Positions 56,523-64,000 of a stretch of DNA of 64,000 nucleotides are shown here, piece by piece. Source of the DNA: Thalassotalea mangrovi (lineage in GTDB: Bacteria; Pseudomonadota; Gammaproteobacteria; Enterobacterales; Alteromonadaceae). The notes under the pieces are model-generated. The model ran no database searches. It was given only the letters and a program-made list of their open reading frames with translations, and was not told the origin of the DNA. Numbering within the stretch: position 1 is the first letter of the stretch; each line of letters starts with the position of its first letter. Both the position numbers and the translations under genes were made by a program. The stretch lies in NCBI RefSeq assembly GCF_005116735.1, contig NZ_SWDB01000002.1:1-64000 (forward strand). The letters run 5' to 3'.

Positions 56523-57272
56523 TTAAAAGTGTAATTCAATGCCGGCAAACGCACCGTCAAATTGTGCGTCAAGATACAGGTCTTCTACGTCCTGAATATC
56601 GAATTGCATTTTGCGATAGCCAAGGCGGATATCCAAATCGACAACCAGATTATCGACAAATTCATATTTAATGCCAGCCATGGCGTCATAGACATTGTGA
56701 TCATCAAAACCAATCCAGGAGCCTTCCGCAAATACGTCCAGGCCAGTGCCTAAGATACCGAGTTCGGTTGCCAGGTATAACATCGGGATAACACCGTGGT
56801 AATCGAGCGACTCCTCAGTAAATACCGGGTTTGCATCATTCTGACTCACCGTAACAGCATATTCGGCGTACTTAAAGTTAACACCAAAGTCGATGCTGAA
56901 GATGGCGTTATCAAACAATTCGTAATACATAATCACATCTAGGTGATCTAACTCGGCATCAACCAGAGTATCGCCGTTGTAGATACGATCGCCAAATTGA
57001 AAGTCAGCCACTTCAGCCATGCCGGTTGTGTCCAACTCGTTCTGGCGGAGTTTTAGGTTAGGCAGTAACGGGATCGGATGCTCAAGTGCAGCCCAATAGC
57101 TGCCTTTTTTATCATCTTCGAGCTCAAACATCTGCAAATTTTCAGTGCTACCAAAGCTACCATCTGCTTGCATATCCCAAACCTGACCACCAATGTAGAC
57201 ACCGGCGATGGTATCGGCTTGTGCGATAAACGAACTTAGGGCTAACGTTGTTGCAAGGGCGAGTTTTTTCAT
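56523..57272 (-). CDS. Outer-membrane beta-barrel protein (TIGR04219-like)
   Basis: 249 residues from the ATG at 57270-57272, giving a signal peptide MKKLALATTLALSSFIAQA; the open frame extends 12 residues further upstream. The mature part is a set of amphipathic strands (DTIAGVYIGGQVWDMQADGS, LDVIMYYELFDNAIFSIDFG, GYRKMQFDIQ) ending in ELHF, with the C-terminal phenylalanine typical of BAM substrates. The GVYIGGQVWD start and overall size match the TIGR04219 outer-membrane protein family as I remember it; function unknown. Confidence 0.8.
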   Translation of the reverse strand: MKKLALATTLALSSFIAQADTIAGVYIGGQVWDMQADGSFGSTENLQMFELEDDKKGSYWAALEHPIPLLPNLKLRQNELDTTGMAEVADFQFGDRIYNGDTLVDAELDHLDVIMYYELFDNAIFSIDFGVNFKYAEYAVTVSQNDANPVFTEESLDYHGVIPMLYLATELGILGTGLDVFAEGSWIGFDDHNVYDAMAGIKYEFVDNLVVDLDIRLGYRKMQFDIQDVEDLYLDAQFDGAFAGIELHF

Positions 57273-57503
57273 GACTTTACTTCTTTTAGTTATTGTTATC
57301 TTTTGCAAGATAGTACGACAGGCAAACAGTAACTCAAATTGAAAGAAAATTGTAGAGGCAAGGTTAATATTTTATAAACAATGGGTAGATGTCTAAAGGT
57401 GTCTAAGGGGGGCGGGGGTGGACGAAGGTGCGTTAATATTTCCAGGGGTTGGCGAGGAAATTAAACGGTCATGCACGGTATTGCTTGGATGAATAGAGTA
57501 TCG

Positions 57504-57693
57504 AAAAAGGCGTTCCCCAAAATGCCGGCATCAACGTCAGCCCTTGAACAACCGTGTGTTCAAGGCGGAGGTTGCACACTCGCCTTAGGCTTCCCGGTAC
57601 TTGCCGGGCCTGCTCAATAGCGACCGATAAACCCCCTTAAGTAGAAATTATCGGCTCAGGGACATAGTTGATATCAAACATCCCAGGGAACTT
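57504..57693 (-). ncRNA. ssrS: 6S RNA
   Basis: Global regulator that binds sigma-70 RNA polymerase in stationary phase. Read on the minus strand, the 190-nt region has the E. coli 6S landmarks in order: closing stem GTTCCCTGGGATG with CATTTTGGGGAAC, then CCCTGAGCCGATAATTTC (compare CCCUGAGCCGAUAUUUC), TTGAGCAGGCCCGG-loop-CCGGG, GAAGCCTAAGG, the hairpin CCTTGAACA-CACGGT-TGTTCAAGG (compare CCUUGAAC...GUUCAAGG), and GATGCCGGC near the 3' end, followed by GCCTTTTTC. A perfect TATAAT lies just upstream. Location near fau supports it, although one gene intervenes. Ends are estimated to within a few bases. Confidence 0.9.
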
Positions 57694-57700
57694 AAACTTC

Positions 57701-57706
57701 ATTATA
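57701..57706 (-). promoter_or_regulatory. -10 element of the 6S RNA promoter
   Basis: Perfect TATAAT on the minus strand, about seven bases before the predicted 5' end of 6S RNA. No good -35 lies 16-18 bp upstream (AGGCCA), so the promoter may depend on an activator or extended contacts. Confidence 0.7.
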
Positions 57707-57990
57707 CAGATTTATCACCATTATGGCCTGTATAAATTTGTGAAAAATCGTGGTGAGATGTTGAAAAATGAAGCGAGCATTTCTGTTAATTCAAACATGC
57801 CAGTGGTAATCGTTGATTACCGACCTGCGATTGAGAAGTTACTCTCACCACGAAAATGGACGACCAACCGTCGGTTTGTGTCATCCAGCTTTGACAGAAC
57901 GGCGGCACTTTATCTTAGAGTAAGATGCGGAGCAACGTAGTTGTGCGGGAATCCACGAAACGATTCGGTATATTGCATAACCGAAAAGCA

Positions 57991-58020
57991 TAAGGGCGAC
58001 AATTTCACCTGTCGCCCTTA
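57991..58020 (-). terminator. Hairpin terminator of the proline operon
   Basis: Perfect 11-base stem TAAGGGCGACA / TGTCGCCCTTA with an eight-base loop, 27 bp beyond the proC stop. The following minus-strand sequence, TGCTTTTC, is only moderately T-rich. Confidence 0.75.
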
Positions 58021-58047
58021 TCTCCGTGAGTCCTAGCGGAGTTAGTT

Positions 58048-58881
58048 TTATCCGGTCGATACTCGGTTTTCTGCCGCTTTGTTTGCAGCTGCCCACATCG
58101 CCTGCTCAATAATCTTACTGAAATTATTATCTTTGAATGAGTTTATGGCCTGTTCCGTCGTGCCATTAGGCGACGTGACGCGCTCGCGTAGGGTCTTAAA
58201 ATCATCGCTTGAATCAGCGGCCATCATGCAAGCCCCCAGGCCAGACTGCAATGCGGCTTTGGCAGCGGTTTGTTGCGATAGGCCCATGTCAGTGCCAACT
58301 TGCTTCATTGCCTCTAAAAACAGGAAAAAGTAGGCGGGGGCACTACCGGCCATTGCCACGATAGCTGGCATCTGATCCTCATCTTTGAGCCATACCACTT
58401 TCCCTATCAGGCTAAAGACTTGTTCCATGCTTTCCCGTTCACGAATAGAGCAGTGCTCGTTGGCAACCAATCCAGTAAGCCCCTGGCTTACTGCACTCGG
58501 TAAATTGGGCATTGCCAGTGCTACCGGCCAGCTCATAAATTGATCCGACAACTGCGCCAGGGTTGTGCCGGCGGCTAAAGAAACAATTGGCGTTTTTTGT
58601 CCCAGTGACCTCAGGGTAAACGCGATCTCGCGACTGATTTGTGGGATCAGCTGTGGTTTTACTGCAAGAATAATGATGTCAGCGAAGTAGGCTGCAACAT
58701 TATTTTTCTCGGCAATATTGATATTATAATCTGCCGCAAGTCGATGCCGGGTTGCCTTTGAAGGCGCTGAAGCAAGGATTTTTGTGGCATCGTATCCGGA
58801 TTTCAGTAATCCATCAATGATGGCCGTGGCCATATTACCACCACCAATAAATGCCAGTTTCGGTTGCTTGAATTTGTTCAT
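58048..58881 (-). CDS. proC: Pyrroline-5-carboxylate reductase
   Basis: Last step of proline synthesis, reducing P5C with NAD(P)H. The N-terminal Rossmann motif FIGGGNMATAIIDGLL, the VKPQ segment (ILAVKPQLIP), and the C-terminal signature region SGLGACMMAADSSDDFKTLR to VTSPNGTTEQAI are all present. 277 residues, typical. The ATG is one base from the proA stop with GAGG upstream. Having proC joined to proBA and putP, rather than next to yggS as is common, points to a dedicated proline operon. Confidence 0.95.
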   Translation of the reverse strand: MNKFKQPKLAFIGGGNMATAIIDGLLKSGYDATKILASAPSKATRHRLAADYNINIAEKNNVAAYFADIIILAVKPQLIPQISREIAFTLRSLGQKTPIVSLAAGTTLAQLSDQFMSWPVALAMPNLPSAVSQGLTGLVANEHCSIRERESMEQVFSLIGKVVWLKDEDQMPAIVAMAGSAPAYFFLFLEAMKQVGTDMGLSQQTAAKAALQSGLGACMMAADSSDDFKTLRERVTSPNGTTEQAINSFKDNNFSKIIEQAMWAAANKAAENRVSTG

Positions 58882-58882
58882 A

Positions 58883-60130
58883 TTATCCTCGTACCTGGCC
58901 GGTACCGCAGACCAGGTATTTTTCGGTGGTCAGAGACTCAATGCCCATCGGTCCATAGGCATGCAATTTCGTTGTGGCGATGCCAATTTCAGCACCTAAG
59001 CCTAACTCGCTACCATCAGAAAATCGTGATGAGGCATTTACCATGACTACCGATGCGTCAACCATGTGCTTGAATACTTCGGCCGCTACTTCATCTTCAC
59101 TGCAGATAACTTCAGTGTGATTACTACCAAACTTACTGATATGTGCCATCGCCTGATCGATATCATCGACTACTCGAATGGCAATATCTAAACTTAAATA
59201 TTCCTGACCAAACTCGCTTTCAGAAAGCAGGTTTACATCGTGTACAAAACTTTGTGTCTGAGCGCAGCCATGTAAGGTGACGCCACGTTCTGTCAATGCT
59301 TTCGCGGCTAGTGGCAGAAAATCTGCTGCCACTGCTTTGTGTACCAGTAATCCTTCCAAGGCGTTACAAACGCCAGGTCTCTGGGTTTTGCCATTGACAA
59401 GAATACTCAGGGCTTTGTCAAAATCAGCCGCTTTGTCGACATAAAGATGACAGACCCCTTTGTAATGCTGAATGACCGGAATCTGACTGTTTTTTGTGAC
59501 ATAGCGAATTAAGCCTTCACCGCCCCTTGGGATGACTAAATCGATCCAATTATCGAGGGTCAGCATTTCAGTGACAATTTTTCGGTCCGGATCCGGAATC
59601 ACAGAAATCGCTGCTTCAGCAACCTGATGCTGGCGCAGCACGCTTTGCATAACTGCAGCAATAGCCAGGCTGGAGTTCAGGCATTCTTTACCACCACGCA
59701 GAATGACGGCGTTGCCTGATTTAAAACACAGGCCCGCAGCATCGGCGGTCACGTTAGGACGGGCTTCATAAATCATACAGATTACACCCAATGGCACGGT
59801 TTTCTTCTTAATTTCCAGGCCATTTGGTCGTTGACCGATTAATCGCTCGCGTCCTACGACTTCGTCTAAGCCGGCAACGGTTTCCAGGCCATTGGCCATA
59901 TCATCGATGCGCTCTGGCGTTAACATCAGGCGATCAATCATCGCTGCATCCAGGCCATTGTCCCTGGCTTGTTCTACATCGGTTTTATTGGCTGATAAAA
60001 TGGCATCTTGCTGTTCACGCAACTTAGCTGCCATTTCATTTAATATCGTGTTCTTTTGTTCCGCGGATAGCTTAATCAGTCCTTTTGCTGCTGTGGCGGC
60101 TTGTTGGGCTATTTCGGAAATGTTAATCAT
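58883..60130 (-). CDS. proA: Gamma-glutamyl phosphate reductase
   Basis: NADPH-dependent aldehyde-dehydrogenase-fold enzyme of proline synthesis acting on the ProB product. The catalytic cysteine is in RPGVCNALEGLLVH, with VPLGVICMIYEARPNVTADA and the C-terminal SSRFSDGSELGLGAEIGI also diagnostic. 415 residues, near E. coli (417). Its ATG overlaps the proB stop (ATGA), with GGAG upstream inside proB. Complete. Confidence 0.96.
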   Translation of the reverse strand: MINISEIAQQAATAAKGLIKLSAEQKNTILNEMAAKLREQQDAILSANKTDVEQARDNGLDAAMIDRLMLTPERIDDMANGLETVAGLDEVVGRERLIGQRPNGLEIKKKTVPLGVICMIYEARPNVTADAAGLCFKSGNAVILRGGKECLNSSLAIAAVMQSVLRQHQVAEAAISVIPDPDRKIVTEMLTLDNWIDLVIPRGGEGLIRYVTKNSQIPVIQHYKGVCHLYVDKAADFDKALSILVNGKTQRPGVCNALEGLLVHKAVAADFLPLAAKALTERGVTLHGCAQTQSFVHDVNLLSESEFGQEYLSLDIAIRVVDDIDQAMAHISKFGSNHTEVICSEDEVAAEVFKHMVDASVVMVNASSRFSDGSELGLGAEIGIATTKLHAYGPMGIESLTTEKYLVCGTGQVRG

Positions 60131-61233
60131 TGGGTCTCCATCATTGCTGAGAATTTATCGGATAAAATAGGTTTTGGGGTGCGATCAATTTGCTGATTTA
60201 GCGCATCATCGTCTTGCTTAGTAACGAAATCGAGTAAGCAGCTACTGTAGTTGGTTTTGGCTTTGGCGAGCTTCTCACCACTACCGGTGCGCAGCAGTAC
60301 CACATCGCCGACAGCAAACTCTCCAACCACGCCAATCAAATCGCTGCTCGACAAATAATCGACGCCGCGTTCAGGGCTCAGGGAAAATTCGTCATCAACG
60401 ACGATTTCACCTAATGCCTTGGTGGTGTGACGAACCCAGTGTTTTGACTCCTGTAATGGCGTCTCGTGGGGGTGGAATACTGTACCCGGATTTTTACCTT
60501 GTAGCAGGGCATCAAAACTCTCCTGCTTAAAGCCATTGATGATATAGGTAGAAATGCCCTGTGATACGGCTTTTTCAGCCGCCTGGATTTTTGTTTTCAT
60601 GCCACCGGTACCAACAGCGCTGGTCGCGCCGCCGGCCATAGCATAAATCTGCTCGGTGATTTCATTGACTTCTGAGATCAATAAAGCATCCGGATTTAAC
60701 TGAGGGTTGCTATCAAATAAACCATCAATATCCGAGCAGATGATCAGTGCATCGGCGTTTGCTGCCGCCGCAACCATTGCCGACAGGTTATCATTGTCAC
60801 CCACTTTCAGGCGATCTGTGGTGATCGTATCGTTCTCGTTGACGATAGGCAGAATATCGTTATCAAGCAGGGAATCCATGGTTTCACGAATGCTTAAAAA
60901 TCGTTCCCGATCACGAAGATCCGCATGGGTAAGGAGGATCTGTGCCGATGAAAAGTCAAATAGCCTGTCCCACGTCGCCATCATTTCTGTTTGTCCGGCG
61001 GCGGCCATGGCCTTTTTATCGGATATTGCCGAGCCTTGCGTCTCTTCGAACAGATGGGCGCCAGCGGCAACGGAACCGGAGGATACCAGCACCACCTGCG
61101 TGCCCTGCTGACGACAGCGGACGATGAAACTGGCAATGGATAACAGGTAATGACTGCTACAGCCATTGCGTTCAGGGGCTATCAGGGCACTGCCAACTTT
61201 AATGACGATCCTGTTCCAGCTTGGATTATTCAT
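60127..61233 (-). CDS. proB: Glutamate 5-kinase
   Basis: Phosphorylates glutamate, the committed and proline-inhibited step. The amino-acid-kinase start RIVIKVGSALI, VSSGSVAAGAHL, NENDTITTDRLKVGDNDNLS and GTGGMKTKIQAAEKA mark the kinase domain, and a C-terminal PUA-like domain (about 275-345) is present but diverged from E. coli. I chose the ATG at 61231-61233, which has GGAG about seven bases upstream, giving 368 residues; the ATG at 61254 overlapping putP has no SD. Feedback sensitivity cannot be judged by eye. Confidence 0.95.
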   Translation of the reverse strand: MNNPSWNRIVIKVGSALIAPERNGCSSHYLLSIASFIVRCRQQGTQVVLVSSGSVAAGAHLFEETQGSAISDKKAMAAAGQTEMMATWDRLFDFSSAQILLTHADLRDRERFLSIRETMDSLLDNDILPIVNENDTITTDRLKVGDNDNLSAMVAAAANADALIICSDIDGLFDSNPQLNPDALLISEVNEITEQIYAMAGGATSAVGTGGMKTKIQAAEKAVSQGISTYIINGFKQESFDALLQGKNPGTVFHPHETPLQESKHWVRHTTKALGEIVVDDEFSLSPERGVDYLSSSDLIGVVGEFAVGDVVLLRTGSGEKLAKAKTNYSSCLLDFVTKQDDDALNQQIDRTPKPILSDKFSAMMETQ

Positions 61234-61253
61234 ATACGTCTCCAAAACTTTCA

Positions 61254-62750
61254 TTAGTGTTGATTATCGCTTTGTACAAGCTGCTCGGTTTCCTGTAACC
61301 AATCTAGCGCCTGTTGTTTGGGCTCTGCAGTTTTCAGGCTGACCCAAATTGTGGCTACCAGGCTCAGGATAAAGCCAGGTAATAATTCGTAGAAAAGCGA
61401 ACTTAAGGTTTCACCACCGTCGAGCACAGGCACATTGGCCCATAGCAATACCGTTGTTGCGCCAACAACAATACCGGTAAGAGCTCCGGCGTGAGTCAGT
61501 CGCTTCCACCAAAGGCTCAATAACACCAGAGGTCCGAAGGCTGCGCCAAAACCAGCCCAGGCATTCGACACCAGGCTTAGCACACTACTGGTCGCATCCA
61601 TCGCAATCAGGCTGGCGATAACAGCAACGACCAGCACACAGGCGCGACTGACAAACAACAATTCTTTATCTTCTGGTGGTTTACGGGTGTAGTGTTTGTA
61701 CACATCTTCGACCAGTGAGCTAGACGAAACCAGTAATTGTGACGAAATGGTGCTCATAATGGCCGCCAGGATCGCTGCCAGAAACCAGCCTGCCACGAAC
61801 GGGTGGAACAGGAATTGTGATAAGAATATGAAAATGGTTTCCGGGTCGTTCAGGCTTTGCGAACTTTGCGCAATAAACTTAGCACCGATAATGCCGGTTA
61901 ATAATGCTCCAATAATGGATATGGTCATCCACGAAATGCCAATGTTTTTGGCTTTCGGAATATTGTGATGAGTATTAATGGCCATAAAACGCACGATAAT
62001 ATGTGGCTGACCAAAATAGCCCAGGCCCCAGGTAAATAAGCTGAAAGCCGTTACCCATTGGACGGTTGACCAGTCCAAACCAGCCAATATCTGCGAATCG
62101 TTCCAGGTAGTCTGCATATCAAGTTGTTGCAGGGTAAACACTGGTACCGCAATTAAGGCGATTAACATAATAATGCCCTGCACGAAGTCACTGACGCTGA
62201 CCGCTAAAAATCCACCAAGCATGGTGTAGAGCACGACGACACCAACGGTGATGATAACACCAACCTGGTAGTCCATGGCAAATGCCGACTGAAACAGTTT
62301 TCCGCCAGCAACAAGGCCGGAAGCGGTGTAGACCGTAAAGAACAGAATGATAACCAGGGACGAGACCAGTCGCACCCGGGCATTTTCTTTGGCAAATCGT
62401 TTCGAGAAAAACTCGGGAATCGTCAATGCATCGTCAGCCACCTCAGTAAATACCCTGAGTTTAGGGGCGACTAACTGGTAATTAACGTAAGCACCGACAA
62501 CAAGGCCAAGGGCAAGCCAGATGCTGTCGAGGCCGCTAACATAGGCCGCACCGGGCAGACCCATTAACATCCAGCCACTCATATCAGAGGCACCAGCGGA
62601 AAGGGCGGTGACCTTAGCGCTCACTTTACGGCCGCCGAGTAGATACTCACTATTGTCTGCGGTTGAGGTTTTCATGGCGTAAACGCCAATTGCAATTAGC
62701 AATAAAAAATACAAAGCAACAGATAATGTTGCGTAATCTGGAATAGGCAT
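61254..62750 (-). CDS. putP: Sodium/proline symporter
   Basis: Inner-membrane Na+-coupled proline importer of the SSS family, 498 residues with about 13 hydrophobic segments. The N-terminal YLLGGRKVSAKVTALSAGAS with the following DMSGWMLMGLPGAAY contains the conserved sodium and proline site region of PutP; GLGYFGQPHIIVRFMAI and the AAILAAIMSTISSQLLVSSS stretch complete the signature. It leads the putP-proB-proA-proC run on the minus strand. Coupling uptake with synthesis rather than with putA suggests proline accumulation as an osmolyte. Confidence 0.94.
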   Translation of the reverse strand: MPIPDYATLSVALYFLLLIAIGVYAMKTSTADNSEYLLGGRKVSAKVTALSAGASDMSGWMLMGLPGAAYVSGLDSIWLALGLVVGAYVNYQLVAPKLRVFTEVADDALTIPEFFSKRFAKENARVRLVSSLVIILFFTVYTASGLVAGGKLFQSAFAMDYQVGVIITVGVVVLYTMLGGFLAVSVSDFVQGIIMLIALIAVPVFTLQQLDMQTTWNDSQILAGLDWSTVQWVTAFSLFTWGLGYFGQPHIIVRFMAINTHHNIPKAKNIGISWMTISIIGALLTGIIGAKFIAQSSQSLNDPETIFIFLSQFLFHPFVAGWFLAAILAAIMSTISSQLLVSSSSLVEDVYKHYTRKPPEDKELLFVSRACVLVVAVIASLIAMDATSSVLSLVSNAWAGFGAAFGPLVLLSLWWKRLTHAGALTGIVVGATTVLLWANVPVLDGGETLSSLFYELLPGFILSLVATIWVSLKTAEPKQQALDWLQETEQLVQSDNQH

Positions 62751-62820
62751 ATCTTTACTGTACTAAATAATAGTCTTGGTATTAGTAATGTTGATTCAGT
62801 GTAAGCGGGGGCTCAGACGC

Positions 62821-62985
62821 TCAGTCTGTGAGGTGGGTGGTTTTTTGATCTATGAAGTTAAGACCTTTCTTTAACGCTCTGTACGCATAGGCCGGTACGT
62901 AGTATGAACCGATAATTGTATAAAAACACAAACGTTCAGTAATGCCGTCAACAGCGCTGTTAAATTCGTTATTTTGCGTATCCAT
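62821..62985 (-). CDS. Predicted 54-residue protein upstream of putP
   Basis: The ATG at 62983-62985 opens a 54-codon frame beginning MDTQNNEFNSAVDGITERLC and including YYVPAYAYRALKKG; it ends at a TGA 70 bp before putP. AGGGGA lies six to seven bases upstream, one of the better SD sequences in the window, which is why I consider it translated. No clear signal or helix; family not recognised. It could be a small protein of the operon or a leader peptide affecting putP. Confidence 0.6.
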   Translation of the reverse strand: MDTQNNEFNSAVDGITERLCFYTIIGSYYVPAYAYRALKKGLNFIDQKTTHLTD

Positions 62986-63008
62986 GATAAGTCCCCTGTT
63001 AGAATTGT

Positions 63009-63035
63009 TTAGTACTATAACAATTATTGTACTAA
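63009..63035. promoter_or_regulatory. Inverted repeat, possible MarR operator
   Basis: Perfect seven-base arms TTAGTAC / GTACTAA separated by 13 bp; overlapping it are the arms ATTGTT-N9-AACAAT (63004-63024) and the palindrome ACAATTATTGT. The site lies just upstream of the 54-codon ORF and within the region shared with the divergent MarR gene. On the minus strand it contains TACAAT, a good -10. Confidence 0.55.
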
Positions 63036-63291
63036 TGATCCACCGCGAAAATAAAATTAGCGTAGTGTTGGAAATAAAATTGCTGGTAAAAATCTGTGCA
63101 GGGTTTCCTAATTGTAAATCAGGTGTTTTGTCGCTGTTGCTTGTTTTTACTGGGGTTTGCCGTGTTACGTTGCGTAGTTTTTACTTTGATAATTAAGTAG
63201 GAACGGTTATCATGCCGGATAAAATATATAGTGAACTAATTAATTGCCGAGTTAAGGCGCTACATTGTAATTGCAGCCGGGAGTGAAGAGA

Positions 63292-63777
63292 GTGGAAAGG
63301 TACGAAGAGCTGTTCGTTTCAATCAGAAAAATTATTCGCGCGATAGATATTCGCTCGCGCAAATTAGGTAAAGAAGCTGGGATCACTGGCCCGCAATTGC
63401 TGATTATGCTGGAGATTCGAAGCGTTGATGGTATCAGTTCAAAAGAACTGGCGAAAAATGTCAATTTGAGTCAGGCCACCGTCACTAACATTCTTGATCG
63501 GCTGGAAGCGAGAAAGTTAATCTCGCGAGTTCGTAGCGAGCGCGATCGTCGCAAAGTCGCCTTATATCTCACCGATGAAGGCAAAGAGACGCTATTAAAT
63601 GCTCCGCAGGCAATAGAAGAAAGTTTTATTGAAAAATTTACTGCCCTTAAAGAGTGGGAACAGTATCAGCTTATTTCTTCAGTGGAACGAATTGCCGATA
63701 TGATGGATGCAACAGAACTCGATGCCGCACCAGTGTTGAACCTCGGGGAACTGTCGAGCCCGGCCCAGGAAAAATAA
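63292..63777 (+). CDS. MarR-family regulator, EctR/CosR-like
   Basis: 161 residues from the GTG at 63292, which has GGGAG seven bases upstream; GTG at 63283 and TTG at 63271 are alternatives. The winged-helix domain is clear: KLGKEAGITGPQLLIMLEI, ISSKELAKNVNLSQATVTNI (recognition helix region) and RSERDRRKVALYLTDEGKE (wing). The N-terminal RYEELFVSIRKIIRAIDIRS is typical of EctR/CosR, which control ectoine synthesis and compatible-solute uptake genes in halophiles. Standing divergent to putP-proBAC, it is a good candidate regulator of that operon. Ligand unknown. Confidence 0.87.
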   Translation: MERYEELFVSIRKIIRAIDIRSRKLGKEAGITGPQLLIMLEIRSVDGISSKELAKNVNLSQATVTNILDRLEARKLISRVRSERDRRKVALYLTDEGKETLLNAPQAIEESFIEKFTALKEWEQYQLISSVERIADMMDATELDAAPVLNLGELSSPAQEK

Positions 63778-63778
63778 A

Positions 63779-64000
63779 GCCGTAAGCTTTAAGACGGCTT
63801 TAAGGCTGTAATGCTTTAAAGCCGTAAAGTAAAAGCGATAACCTTTCTTTCAGTCCTAAAGCCTTAAGCTGTAAGCTATAAGACGGCTATAAGGCTGTAA
63901 CGCTTTAAAGCCGTAAAGTAAAAGCGAAAACCTTCCTTACAGCTTACAGCCGTACAGCTTACAGCCCTACAGCTTACAGCCGTACAGCTTACAGCCCTAC
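63779..64000. repeat. Compound tandem-repeat array (continues past window)
   Basis: Begins at the marR stop. Two imperfect direct copies of about 75 bp, each with AAGACGGCT, GCTTTAAAGCCGTAAAG and TAAAAGCGA, start near 63779 and 63867. From about 63939 a 15-bp unit CTTACAGCCGTACAG repeats four times, alternating CCG and CCC, and is cut by the window edge. No ORF. Confidence 0.9.

Larger units (their letters stand above)
57309..58047. other. Intergenic region holding the 6S RNA gene
   Basis: 739 bp without a convincing protein gene. It contains the 6S RNA (57504-57693, minus), its promoter, and the proC terminator at 57991-58020. An open plus-strand frame at 57668-57940 runs through the 6S promoter and looks spurious. 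Confidence 0.7.
62751..63291. promoter_or_regulatory. Divergent control region of the proline operon and marR
   Basis: About 540 bp between putP and the MarR gene. It holds the 54-codon ORF at 62821-62985 (minus) and a dyad-rich segment at 63004-63035. The remaining 63040-63291 shows nothing further that I recognise; open plus-strand frames here look like chance. Confidence 0.55.

Noticed and set aside
57668-57940. Ninety-codon plus-strand ORF
   Set aside because: It runs antisense through the 6S RNA 5' end and promoter, has no SD, and its product resembles nothing; most likely a chance frame.
62942-63196. Eighty-four-codon plus-strand ORF upstream of marR
   Set aside because: It lies antisense to the better-supported 54-codon ORF and across the dyad region; the hydrophobic product looks like translated A+T-rich spacer.

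Overview
The window reads as chromosome of a marine gammaproteobacterium, most likely of the order Alteromonadales (Colwelliaceae or Thalassotalea type; inferred from protein families and gene order). The evidence is a complete gammaproteobacterial mra/dcw division cluster, lpxC-dciA-M23-secA-mutT synteny, meso-diaminopimelate-type MurE, and DUF3010, DUF3465, DUF3581 and DUF2797 families typical of this group. No phage, insertion sequence, CRISPR array or tRNA was found.

Layout. 1-3479 (minus): pgi (cut by the window edge) and transketolase. 4102-7242 (plus): two MFS sugar porters. 7501-25460 (plus): MraZ boxes, then mraZ-rsmH-ftsL-ftsI-murE-murF-mraY-murD-ftsW-murG-murC-ddlB-ftsQ-ftsA-ftsZ, and lpxC from its own promoter. 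25496-30238: dciA (minus), M23 peptidase, secA, mutT. 30232-36325: DUF3465 protein, two DUF885 lipoprotein peptidases around a DUF3010 gene, and a UbiA-family prenyltransferase. 36642-43901: a Fur-box-controlled divergent locus with a TonB-dependent receptor facing an ExbB-like protein, a DUF2149 protein and an exported, tail-anchored CobN-like chelatase. This resembles the hmu haem-acquisition loci of Bacteroidetes and is the most interesting system here. 43977-47722: small housekeeping and unknown genes (DUF2797, arfB, GIY-YIG, DUF3581, ruvX). 47825-52172 (minus): two tandem exported TPR proteins with degenerate GGDEF-like C-termini. 52818-54944 (minus): serA and rpiA. 55434-57272: a small secreted protein, fau and an outer-membrane barrel. 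57504-57693 (minus): a 6S RNA gene. 58048-62750 (minus): putP-proB-proA-proC, preceded by an unannotated 54-codon ORF and facing a MarR regulator resembling EctR/CosR, which suggests a proline osmoadaptation module.

Non-coding highlights: the 6S RNA, a Fur box, about a dozen intrinsic terminators, two copies of a dispersed 94-bp intergenic repeat each ending at the stop codon of a minus-strand gene, a heptamer array near 33.4 kb, a repeat array running off the right edge, an orphan plus-strand terminator that may end a small RNA (about 30.8 kb), and an intergenic stretch rich in GGA-bearing hairpins (about 36.5 kb).
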